Below are positions 42,283 through 50,082 of a stretch of 64,000 bases of DNA, piece after piece. Numbering within the stretch: position 1 is the first letter of the stretch; every line of letters begins with the position of its first letter. Source of the DNA: Flavobacterium sp. 9R. Lineage in GTDB: Bacteria > Bacteroidota > Bacteroidia > Flavobacteriales > Flavobacteriaceae. Location: positions 2,001,683-2,065,682 of the forward strand of contig NZ_LR733413.1 of the NCBI RefSeq assembly GCF_902506345.1, read 5' to 3'. The notes beneath the pieces were generated by a model. The model searched no databases and was not told the DNA's origin. It saw only the letters and a program-made list of their open reading frames with translations. Both the position numbers and the translations under genes were made by a program.

Positions 42283-45066
42283 TTAGAAGGTATAAGAAAG
42301 ATTCAATGAAAATCCTCTTCCTCTTTTGAAACTCTCTAGAAGTAAAGAGCTCTCGTTGATGGTAAATCGATTTTCATTTCCTAATTCCATCTTGTATAGT
42401 GGATTTAAAAGGTTGTCGATAGCAAATTTAGCATCTATGTTTTTGGTTAACTTACTAGACCAAACAAAGTCTAATTTATGAAATGGTTGTTCATAGATGT
42501 TATCCATTCCTGCTGAACCTACAGCGAAAATTCTAGGACCAAATACACCATATACTAATGAAATAGAGTTTTTCATTACTTCATTAAACTCAAAATCATA
42601 TTTTAAATCAGAATTGATAATCCATTCTGAAGCACCTTGTAACTTTCTACTTGGATTGTTTTCTAAAGAAGTGTTTCCAAAGTTTACTTTTACATCCGTT
42701 TTCATTAATGAAGTGTTTAAACCGAATGAAAAATTAGCTAAAGCAGGGGAAATTCTTTCTAATTGCAATAACATTTCAATTTCAGCTCCATATAATAATG
42801 CTTCTTTTGAGTTTTGGTAGGTCATCAATTGTCCGCTACCTCCAGCACCAGCAATAAAAATTCTTTCTATTGGGTTTTGAATTTGTTTAGCAAATAAACC
42901 AGCAGCTATTAGTTCGTTGTTTTTAGGGAATAATTCATATTTGAAGTCAATATTGTAATTGTCACTATTTTTCATATTTGGATTTCCTAATATCGATTTA
43001 CCATCAGGGCTTATGTACTGTAATGGTAATAATTCCATAGTCACAGGTCTAGTGATGGTTTTTGAACCGTTAAAACGCAAATTGCTGTTTTCAGTAAGTT
43101 CGTATTTTGCATTCACTACAGGTAAGAAATCTAATTTTTGATCGTTTATGTTTTGATAAGGACCATTAATTAGTTGACCAATACTTCTGTATTTTATTGT
43201 TCTGTCTGAGTTTTCTAATCTAAGACCTGCGTTTACTTCTAATTTTTCGCCAAAATGGTGCAAGTAGTTAATATAACCAGCATTTACCATTTGGTTTAAT
43301 TTTACTTTATAATCGGCATTCGATTCTTCACGAACTGCAATAATTCCGTTGTTAATGTCATCAACGATAAAAGAATCGATGGTATTTACAGGTGCAGTAT
43401 AGTTTTTATTCACAGAACGTAAACCTGAGAAGATACGATAGGTTGATTTTAAGTCGTTGGCAAAACCATTATAACCTACGGTTAAACGATTGGCTTTTCC
43501 ATTTTCTTCTTCATTAAACTTATAATTGTATTCTAATAATCCAGAGAAATAGTAGTTTCCGTTAATGTCTAAATACTGTCTATTCAAATGATTTCCACCA
43601 TAGGAAGTATTGATTTCTGTTGGAGATACTTTTTCACCAATGATAAATTTACGATCAGGTTGCTCATAAGCAGTTCTTACAAATGACCCACCTACTTTCA
43701 AAGTATGTTTTTCGTCAGAAGTAAGTTTTACATTTCCTAATAATTGTGTATTTAGGTAATCTGATTGGTCAAATTGGTTCGTACGAATCAAGATGTTCGG
43801 ATTACTTGATTGGTTGTTGGTATATCCTAATTGATCAATAATTTTACTGTCGGTTGAACGTAAGTAAAAAGAATTCAACCCAATATCAAAACGTTTAGCT
43901 TTATAGTTTACGGCTGCCAAAGCAGAGGCATTTGTCTGGTAACTGTAGCTTTCTTTCTGTAAATTGTTATCATAGTCACCCGCACCTAAAATGAAAGTAC
44001 GGTCAACCCCTTTTCTAATTACAAATTTGTTGTCACCATTGATAGAAAAAGTATAGTTGATTTTGTCACCATTGTCTAGGTTGAATTTTTCTGAGTGAAT
44101 AAAACCTACACTGGTATTTAAAGGACTTGAGGTTTTATCAACATTCCAAGTGTTGTTTTTATACGTAGCATTATACTCATCTGGAGTAAGTTTTTTACCT
44201 GTTGGAACACTCCCAAATGCTGGACTTAGTTGACGGTCTCTACCGTTTAATCCAAAAAATCCTTGCGTATTGTTGGCATCACTGTGAATTAAAAAGTCAG
44301 AACCATTATTCTCAGTAGTAAAGCCAGCGCCAATAGAAAGTTTAGTGATACTTTTGGCTTGAACAGTTTCAATGTTTACTGTTGCTCCAGCAAAATCACC
44401 TGCGATATTTGGATTGAATGTTTTGTAAACATTCAAAACACCTACGATATCTGTTGGAAATAAATCTAATGGAATGATTTTAGTAAAAGGGCTGTTAGAG
44501 GGAGCTTGTAATTCATTAATCAATAAATTGTTGTAACGATCTTCCAAACCTCTAACGAATAAACCTCTAGATTCTACTTTGGTAATACCGGTAATTTTGG
44601 TCAATCCTTCTTCTACATCACTAACTCCTTTTCGGGCTAGTTCTTGAGCTCCTATACTTTGTTTAAAAACCACTGCATTTTTTTGATCTAATAAAATAGC
44701 AGTTTCTTTTTCTCTATTCGGTGCAGTTGCTTTTACTACTACATCTTCTAGTTTGTAACTTCCTGAACCAATAGATTTGTTAATAGTAACTGTTTCGTTT
44801 GCTTTAACGGTAACCGGAACTTCTACGGTTTCGTAACCAACGAAACTAAATTGTATAACATAATTTCCTGGAGTAGCACTAATGGAGTATTTCCCATCGA
44901 TGTCTGTATTTACTCCAATTTTTGTTCCTTTTAAAGTCACATTTGCAAAAGGTAGGGATTGATTGTTAGCATCTTTGTCAGTAATGATACCAGTAATTGT
45001 TCCTTTGTTTTGAGAAAATCCAAGTACGCTTATAAATAAGGTTAGGATTAAAAGTTGTAATTTCAT
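42283..45066 (-). CDS. TonB-dependent outer-membrane receptor with carboxypeptidase-regulatory-like N-terminus
   Basis: About 927 residues from the ATG at 45066, where a clear signal peptide begins (MKLQLLILTLFISVLGFSQ). Next is a carboxypeptidase-regulatory-like domain (GTITGIITDKDANNQSLPFA, DGKYSISATPGNYVIQFSF), then the plug (VVFKQSIGAQELARKGVSDV, ITGITKVESRGLFVRGLEDRYN) and a long beta-barrel ending in an aromatic residue (SLNLSYTF). It imports a large or scarce ligand across the outer membrane. With the beta-helix lipoprotein, the T9SS mini-protein and phoBR next door, a phosphorus-related substrate is plausible. It is not a SusC type, as no SusD partner is present. Confidence 0.88.
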   Translation of the reverse strand: MKLQLLILTLFISVLGFSQNKGTITGIITDKDANNQSLPFANVTLKGTKIGVNTDIDGKYSISATPGNYVIQFSFVGYETVEVPVTVKANETVTINKSIGSGSYKLEDVVVKATAPNREKETAILLDQKNAVVFKQSIGAQELARKGVSDVEEGLTKITGITKVESRGLFVRGLEDRYNNLLINELQAPSNSPFTKIIPLDLFPTDIVGVLNVYKTFNPNIAGDFAGATVNIETVQAKSITKLSIGAGFTTENNGSDFLIHSDANNTQGFFGLNGRDRQLSPAFGSVPTGKKLTPDEYNATYKNNTWNVDKTSSPLNTSVGFIHSEKFNLDNGDKINYTFSINGDNKFVIRKGVDRTFILGAGDYDNNLQKESYSYQTNASALAAVNYKAKRFDIGLNSFYLRSTDSKIIDQLGYTNNQSSNPNILIRTNQFDQSDYLNTQLLGNVKLTSDEKHTLKVGGSFVRTAYEQPDRKFIIGEKVSPTEINTSYGGNHLNRQYLDINGNYYFSGLLEYNYKFNEEENGKANRLTVGYNGFANDLKSTYRIFSGLRSVNKNYTAPVNTIDSFIVDDINNGIIAVREESNADYKVKLNQMVNAGYINYLHHFGEKLEVNAGLRLENSDRTIKYRSIGQLINGPYQNINDQKLDFLPVVNAKYELTENSNLRFNGSKTITRPVTMELLPLQYISPDGKSILGNPNMKNSDNYNIDFKYELFPKNNELIAAGLFAKQIQNPIERIFIAGAGGSGQLMTYQNSKEALLYGAEIEMLLQLERISPALANFSFGLNTSLMKTDVKVNFGNTSLENNPSRKLQGASEWIINSDLKYDFEFNEVMKNSISLVYGVFGPRIFAVGSAGMDNIYEQPFHKLDFVWSSKLTKNIDAKFAIDNLLNPLYKMELGNENRFTINESSLLLESFKRGRGFSLNLSYTF

Positions 45067-45123
45067 TTGTTGTCTTTGTTTGTTGGTGCAAAATAAAGAC
45101 CAAGCTGTAAATTCGATGTTACT

Positions 45124-45185
45124 CAAATATTAACATTGTATTTTATTACTATTATGCAAATGTTAACATATTAAATTAAGGTTAA
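45124..45185 (-). promoter_or_regulatory. Regulatory region of the TonB receptor gene with TTAAC/TTAAT repeats
   Basis: Minus strand: TTAAC (from 45185), TTAAT (from 45174, 11 bp on), TTAAC (from 45166) and TTAAT (from 45133). AACATTTG (45164-45157) and AATATTTG (45131-45124) are one-mismatch -7 elements. The repeat word matches the porin and pstS promoters, but the spacing to the -7 element does not, so PhoB control is only a suggestion. Confidence 0.4.
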
Positions 45186-45390
45186 GTCCTCGAATAGCGT
45201 TTTTAGAAATGGATTGTTTATCGCTACATTTACATAGGTTTTTCGATTTTGATAGATTTAAAAGCCTAAATTTGATTTGTTTTAATAGTTTTTGGACTAT
45301 TTTTTTATGAGATTGCTATATCTTTATTGTATTGACAAAAAACGGAAACAGCAATAGCATAAAAGACCTATTTGAAATAATATTACTTTT

Positions 45391-46074
45391 ATGAAAAAAA
45401 GAAGCACAAAGATTTTATTGGTTGATGATGAACCAGATATTTTGGAAATTGTTGGGTACAATCTTTCGCAGGAAGGCTATCAAATTGTAACTGCAAGCAA
45501 TGGAAAAGAAGCGGTTACCAAAGCCAAAAAAGAATTGCCAGATTTGATTATTATGGATGTCATGATGCCAGAAATGGACGGAATGGAAGCCTGTGAACAT
45601 ATTCGTAAAATCCCAGAATTAAATAATGTAATCATTACCTTCTTGACAGCCAGAAGCGAAGATTACTCACAAGTAGCAGGTTTTGATGCAGGTGCGGATG
45701 ATTACATTACTAAGCCCATTAAGCCGAAACTCTTGGTGAGTAAAGTAAAAGCCTTGTTACGCAGATTGAAAGAAGAATCACAAAATAGTGAAACACTAAA
45801 TGTAGGAGGAATCGAAATTAACCGTGAAGAATACAAAATCATAAAAGACAATATTGAAATTGCGTTACCAAGAAAAGAGTTTGAGTTGTTTTATTTGCTA
45901 GCTTCAAAACCAGGTAAGGTATTCAAACGCGACGAGATTTTGGACAAAGTTTGGGGAAATGAGGTGGTAGTTGGTGGTAGAACGATTGATGTTCACATAC
46001 GAAAACTAAGAGAAAAAATTGGAGAAGATTTGTTTAAAACCATCAAAGGAGTAGGATATAAGTTCGAAGTATAA
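45391..46074 (+). CDS. phoB: OmpR/PhoB-family response regulator
   Basis: 227 residues. Receiver domain with D12/D13 (LLVDDEPD), D56 (IIMDVMMPEMDG), switch Thr in TFLTARSE and Lys in YITKPIKP. The C-terminal winged helix has FELFYLLASKPGKVFKRDEIL and GRTIDVHIRKLREKIG. It lies ahead of a PhoR-like kinase, the phosphate porin and the pst-phoU genes, so assignment as PhoB is well supported by position as well as family. It is transcribed divergently from the TonB receptor. No PHO-box-like repeat is seen directly before it. Confidence 0.9.
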   Translation: MKKRSTKILLVDDEPDILEIVGYNLSQEGYQIVTASNGKEAVTKAKKELPDLIIMDVMMPEMDGMEACEHIRKIPELNNVIITFLTARSEDYSQVAGFDAGADDYITKPIKPKLLVSKVKALLRRLKEESQNSETLNVGGIEINREEYKIIKDNIEIALPRKEFELFYLLASKPGKVFKRDEILDKVWGNEVVVGGRTIDVHIRKLREKIGEDLFKTIKGVGYKFEV

Positions 46075-46122
46075 TTCGTTATCTCTCCGTTTTCTCCTAT
46101 TTGTAAAATAATAAAGAGTAAA

Positions 46123-46167
46123 AAATTCACAAATGACAATCTATTTTTGGTTGTAATTTGTGAATTT
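46123..46167. other. Large inverted repeat between phoB and phoR
   Basis: AAATTCACAAAT (46123-46134) pairs with ATTTGTGAATTT (46156-46167), with an inner ACAA / TTGT pair, loop about 11. There is only a short T stretch afterwards, so it may be a weak terminator, attenuator or binding site. A promoter-like TTTTG-N17-TTATTTG follows (about 46165-46194), suggesting phoR can be transcribed separately. Confidence 0.5.
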
Positions 46168-46243
46168 TGCGCTAATACAAGTACCTTTATTTGCTTGTAG
46201 CTACTTTTAACACTAAAAAAGCATAACATTGGAACTAAATACT

Positions 46244-47341
46244 ATGGTAAAAATCAATTTTAAAAAGACGTATAAATTTGCTATAAAATCGGCCTTGTAT
46301 GTCAGTATTTTTGTTGCGATTGCCTCTGCCATATTGCTTCAGGCTTTTTTTAGACCGGCTTCTAGAATTATTTTTTCTTTTGCATTGATTGCCTTTGCAG
46401 GGACTTATATTTTTTCTTTTTTAGTCATTCAGTATCGTGTAGAACGTTTTATTTATCGAAGAGTAAAAAAAATATACGACGATGTAGCCTTGTTGGAATC
46501 GAGTTCGTTTATCAATCAACCGATTACTACGGATATGGAAACACTGACTCGTGAAGTTAAAAAGTTTGCTACGGATAAAAAATTAGAAATTGAAATGCTA
46601 CAAGTTCGTGAGGCGTATCGTCGAGAATTTTTGGGTAATGTTTCGCACGAACTGAAAACGCCATTATTTACTGTGCAAGGCTACATAGAAACACTATTAG
46701 ATGGTGCTATGGATGACAAATCCATTCGTAAGAAGTATTTAAAACGTGCTGAAAAAGGAGTTGAACGATTGATTTATATTGTTGAAGATTTGGATATGAT
46801 TACCAAGTTGGAGTCGGGAGATTTGAATTTGGAGTTTTCAAATTTTGATATTGTAGATTTGGTTCAGAATGTTTTTGATTTGCTTGAGATGAAAGCAGAT
46901 AAAAAGAAAATTACTCTTGCTTTTGAAAATTATCATATTCAGCCGGTTTATGTTCACGGAGATAAAGACAAAATTCAGCAAGTCGTTGAAAATCTTATCG
47001 TGAACTCGATTAAATATGGTAAAGTTGGTGGAACTACTGAAGTTACCATTGTTAATTTGACGAACAAGAAAGTCTTGATTCGCGTTACAGATAATGGCGA
47101 AGGAATCGAGCAGCAAAACATACCCCGACTTTTTGAGCGTTTTTATCGTGTTGACAAAAGTGGCGCTCGTTCCGAAGGAGGCTCAGGTTTGGGGCTTTCC
47201 ATAGTAAAGCACATTATCGAAGCTCATAAAGAAAAAATTTACGTTGAAAGTGAATTTGGTATTGGCTCAGAATTTTCTTTTACATTAGAAAAGGCAAAGA
47301 ATAAAAAAGCCTTTCAAAAAACTTCTGAAGAGGATAAATAA
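46244..47341 (+). CDS. phoR: PhoR-like sensor histidine kinase
   Basis: About 365 residues from the ATG at 46244 (a TTG 15 bp upstream would add five residues). Two N-terminal membrane helices with almost no periplasmic loop, then a juxtamembrane coiled-coil-like region, HisKA with phospho-acceptor His 135 (FLGNVSHELKTPLFTVQGY), and HATPase_c with N box VVENLIVNSIKYGK, G1 RVTDNGEGI, F box RLFERFYRVDKSGAR and G2 GGSGLGLSIVKHI. A PAS domain, present in enteric PhoR, is missing. The lack of a sensory loop fits a kinase that senses phosphate through the Pst/PhoU complex. Confidence 0.88.
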   Translation: MVKINFKKTYKFAIKSALYVSIFVAIASAILLQAFFRPASRIIFSFALIAFAGTYIFSFLVIQYRVERFIYRRVKKIYDDVALLESSSFINQPITTDMETLTREVKKFATDKKLEIEMLQVREAYRREFLGNVSHELKTPLFTVQGYIETLLDGAMDDKSIRKKYLKRAEKGVERLIYIVEDLDMITKLESGDLNLEFSNFDIVDLVQNVFDLLEMKADKKKITLAFENYHIQPVYVHGDKDKIQQVVENLIVNSIKYGKVGGTTEVTIVNLTNKKVLIRVTDNGEGIEQQNIPRLFERFYRVDKSGARSEGGSGLGLSIVKHIIEAHKEKIYVESEFGIGSEFSFTLEKAKNKKAFQKTSEEDK

Positions 47342-47714
47342 AAAGTTTTGTTCTCTAAAATGGTAATGCTGTTGTGTTACCTAATTTTCCAAAGTTTAAT
47401 AAAATACCTAATAAAATAGTTAAAGTAGACTTATTTTAGTCTATTTAGCTATTGCTTTTCCTTGTGATATATCTCCAAATAGCGTTGTTTTTTTATTCAT
47501 TGTTTAGAATTGAAATTCATTTGTAAACAATTAATTTACAATTAATTAATAAGAGAGTAAAAAACAAAAAATAGTCCAAATTAGTATGTAAAACCTATTT
47601 TAAAAAGCCTCTTTCGCATATTTAATGATAATTTATTATCTTGATAATATTGTGTTAACGTTATCTTAACATTACACCTAGACATTTGCACGCAAATAAA
47701 TCATACAAAAAGAA
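47342..47714. other. phoR-porin intergenic region
   Basis: 373 bp, very AT-rich, without a gene. It contains an imperfect hairpin (47414-47453: AATAGTTAAAGTAGACT pairing with AGTCTATTTAGCTATT) followed by T-rich sequence, a possible phoR terminator. The PHO-box-like promoter of the porin gene lies at its right end. Confidence 0.55.
47655..47688 (+). promoter_or_regulatory. Putative PHO box and -7 element of the porin gene
   Basis: TTAACGTTATC TTAACATTACA: two TTAAC units starting at 47655 and 47666 (11 bp apart). GACATTTG (47681-47688, one mismatch to TAnnTTTG) starts 15 bp after the second unit. No TTG at -33, as expected when PhoB replaces it. The same geometry occurs before pstS. Confidence 0.65.
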
Positions 47715-49007
47715 ATGAGAAAAATTTTAGTGGCAATGTTATCATTAGGTTATTTTGTAACAAGTGCTCAAGAAGTAAAGAAAGACGAAATTACAAAAGC
47801 GGTAATGCATGTTTTAGATTCTATAAACAAAGCAAAAATCGCTGAAGACAAAGAAAAACCTAAGAAAGAACATTGGTACGATAATATCGGGATAAGAGGT
47901 TATGTACAAGTGCGTTACAATGGTTTGCTCTCTACTAACGATAAGGTTTCGTGTGATCAATGTGATAAGTCTTGGGGTACTACTTCTACTGCTCCAGATG
48001 CAAAAGCGAATAATGGTTTTTTCATAAGACGTGCGCGTATTGTATTTTCTGGACAAGTTCATCCTAATGTGTATTTTTATTTTCAACCTGATTTTGCTAG
48101 TTCACCTAGTTCAGGAGTGAATAATTTTGCTCAATTGCGTGATGCTTATTTTGATTTGTCTATTGACAAGAAGAAAGAATATCGTTTTAGAGTGGGGCAA
48201 AGTAAAATACCATTTGGTTTTGAAAATTTGCAATCAAGTCAAAACCGTCTATCCTTAGACCGTAATGATGCTATCAATAGTGCGGCGGCCAATGAGCGTG
48301 ATTTGGGAGTGTTCTTCTATTGGGCACCTGAAGAAATTAGAGAACGTTTTGCGATGTTGGTAAGAGATGGTTATAAAGGTTCTGGAGATTATGGAGTATT
48401 TGCTTTTGGAGCATACAATGGACAAACGGCTAACAAAACGGAAGCTAATAGAAACCTTCACGTGGTAACTAGAATTACTTATCCATTTGTAATTGGTAAT
48501 CAAATTATCGAACCAGGATTACAGGCATATACTGGAAAATGGGCATTTACATCAGAATTGTCAACTGGGGTGACTACTCCAAACAGATTACAAACTACTG
48601 ACCAACGTATTGGAGCTACTTTTGTTTTGTATCCAAGACCATTCGGAATCCAGACAGAGTACAATATTGGTAAAGGACCACGTTACGATAAAGTAACAAA
48701 TACAGTTCAAGTGTCTGATTTAGAAGGAGGGTATATTACTTTGAATTACAAATGGGATTTGCCTAAAAAACAATACTTGTTTCCTTTTGCTAAATTTCAA
48801 TATTATGATGGAGGGAAGAAATTCGAAAAAGACGCACGTAGTTATGTTGTAAGAGATTATGAGCTAGGACTAGAATGGCAACCTTTTAAAGCTTTCGAAT
48901 TAGTTGCTGAATGGGTTATTGCTGATAGAACTTTTGAAGATAGTGCTTTAAAAAACAACAGACAAAGAGGGAATTTATTGCGTTTACAAGCGCAGTTCAA
49001 TTTCTAA
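47715..49007 (+). CDS. Phosphate-selective porin (OprO/OprP family)
   Basis: 430 residues with a signal peptide (ending SAQEVKK) and a beta-barrel of the OprO/P type: YDNIGIRGYVQVRYNGL, FFIRRARIVFSGQVHPNVYF, FRVGQSKIPFGFENLQSSQN, LGLEWQPFKAFELVAEWV and a terminal Phe. These porins take up phosphate or polyphosphate across the outer membrane under starvation. Position between phoR and pstS plus a PHO-box-like promoter fit that role. Unlike the proteobacterial proteins, the Lys/Arg selectivity loops cannot be matched by eye. It has its own terminator. Confidence 0.88.
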   Translation: MRKILVAMLSLGYFVTSAQEVKKDEITKAVMHVLDSINKAKIAEDKEKPKKEHWYDNIGIRGYVQVRYNGLLSTNDKVSCDQCDKSWGTTSTAPDAKANNGFFIRRARIVFSGQVHPNVYFYFQPDFASSPSSGVNNFAQLRDAYFDLSIDKKKEYRFRVGQSKIPFGFENLQSSQNRLSLDRNDAINSAAANERDLGVFFYWAPEEIRERFAMLVRDGYKGSGDYGVFAFGAYNGQTANKTEANRNLHVVTRITYPFVIGNQIIEPGLQAYTGKWAFTSELSTGVTTPNRLQTTDQRIGATFVLYPRPFGIQTEYNIGKGPRYDKVTNTVQVSDLEGGYITLNYKWDLPKKQYLFPFAKFQYYDGGKKFEKDARSYVVRDYELGLEWQPFKAFELVAEWVIADRTFEDSALKNNRQRGNLLRLQAQFNF

Positions 49008-49027
49008 AAAACGGAAAGAGATAGATG

Positions 49028-49060
49028 AAAAAAGAGACCAGAATTATTGGTCTCTTTTTA
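49028..49060 (+). terminator. Terminator of the porin gene
   Basis: AAAAAGAGACCA / TGGTCTCTTTTT stem with loop GAATTAT-like, followed by T-rich sequence. Confidence 0.85.
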
Positions 49061-49114
49061 TTTTACATTATAGTGACAATTTCAATCAAAGTATAAAGAT
49101 TGAATAATATTGTC

Positions 49115-49148
49115 TTAACATAGAGTTAATATTACACCCTTATTTTTG
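49115..49148 (+). promoter_or_regulatory. Putative PHO box and -7 element of pstS
   Basis: TTAACATAGAG TTAATATTACA: units at 49115 and 49126 (11 bp apart), then TATTTTTG (49141-49148, a full match to TAnnTTTG) 15 bp after the second unit. The segment ATTACACC following the second unit is shared with the porin promoter. Confidence 0.7.
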
Positions 49149-49174
49149 CCTCAAAATTAAATAAACTTTAAAAA

Positions 49175-50008
49175 ATGTATAAAACAAAATTAAAATTAGC
49201 CGCTGCATTAGCAATTGTTATGGTAATCGGATTTTCTTTTACTATGGCAACAAAAATCACAGTAAAGGGATCAGATACTATGGTTATTCTTTCTCAAAAG
49301 TGGGCTGAAATATATATGAAGAAAAATCCAGGAACTACCATTCAAGTTACTGGTGGTGGATCAGGTGTAGGAATCGCAGCTTTGATCAATGGTTCTACAG
49401 ATATTGCCAACTCAAGCCGTCCTATAAAACCAGCTGAATTAGAAAAAGTAAAAGCTAAATACAATAAAAGTAGTATTCAAATTGCTTGCGCAAAAGATGG
49501 TTTGTCAGTTTTCTTAAACAAAGCTAATCCAGTAAATGAATTAACAATCGATCAATTAGGAGCTATCTTTTCTGGAAAAATTACTAATTGGAAACAAGTG
49601 GGTGGACCAGATGCAAAAATTCAATTGTACGGAAGAGAAAGTAGTTCAGGAACTTTCGAATTCTTTAAAGAGCATGTAGTAAAAACGGACTTCGCGCCTA
49701 CTTGTCAAACCTTGCCAGGTACAGCAGCTATTATCAATGCTGTGAAAAAAGACAAATTAGGAATTGGATATGGTGGAGCGGCATACGCTGAAGGAGTTAA
49801 AGATTGTAAAGTTAAAAAAGACGCTAAAAGCAAAGGGGTTTTACCAACAGCAGCGACTATCAAAAATAAAACGTATCCAATCTCTAGATACTTGTTTATG
49901 TACTTGAAAGAGAAACCAACAGGAGAAACCAAGAAGTTCATCGACTGGATTTTGAGTGCAGAAGGACAGAAGGTGATTGTTGAAGTTGGATATTATCCAG
50001 TAAAATAA
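49175..50008 (+). CDS. pstS: Phosphate ABC transporter substrate-binding protein
   Basis: 277 residues. Sec signal peptide (to about FTMA), no lipobox, so a soluble periplasmic protein. Phosphate-binding motifs: TVKGSDTMVILSQKWAE, TGGGSGVGIAALINGSTDIA, SSRPIK and GRESSSGTFEFFKEHV. It captures phosphate for PstCAB. A hairpin terminator separates it from pstC, which should give an excess of pstS message over the permease genes. Confidence 0.95.
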   Translation: MYKTKLKLAAALAIVMVIGFSFTMATKITVKGSDTMVILSQKWAEIYMKKNPGTTIQVTGGGSGVGIAALINGSTDIANSSRPIKPAELEKVKAKYNKSSIQIACAKDGLSVFLNKANPVNELTIDQLGAIFSGKITNWKQVGGPDAKIQLYGRESSSGTFEFFKEHVVKTDFAPTCQTLPGTAAIINAVKKDKLGIGYGGAAYAEGVKDCKVKKDAKSKGVLPTAATIKNKTYPISRYLFMYLKEKPTGETKKFIDWILSAEGQKVIVEVGYYPVK

Positions 50009-50017
50009 CAAAATGCT

Positions 50018-50058
50018 AAACTTCCTTCTCATGTAAATCATAGAAGGAAGTTTTTTTT
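50018..50058 (+). terminator. Hairpin terminator between pstS and pstC
   Basis: AAACTTCCTTCT / AGAAGGAAGTTT perfect 12-bp stem with a 12-base loop and T8 tail, only 10 bp after the pstS stop. It probably acts as a partial terminator, because pstC has no obvious promoter in the 24 bp that remain. Confidence 0.8.
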
Positions 50059-50082
50059 AATTTGAATTTCTAAAATCCTATC

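Noticed and set aside
42283..45066. SusC/SusD polysaccharide utilisation pair
   Set aside because: The adjacent lipoprotein is a beta-helix type with no SusD helical-repeat pattern, and the receptor lacks the SusC-specific long N-terminal signature.
42283..45126. TonB receptor starting at 45126
   Set aside because: The first 20 residues precede a clear signal peptide that begins at the ATG at 45066.
46229..46243. TTG start for phoR
   Set aside because: The ATG at 46244 lies directly ahead of the basic residues and first membrane helix; the TTG adds five residues with no support.
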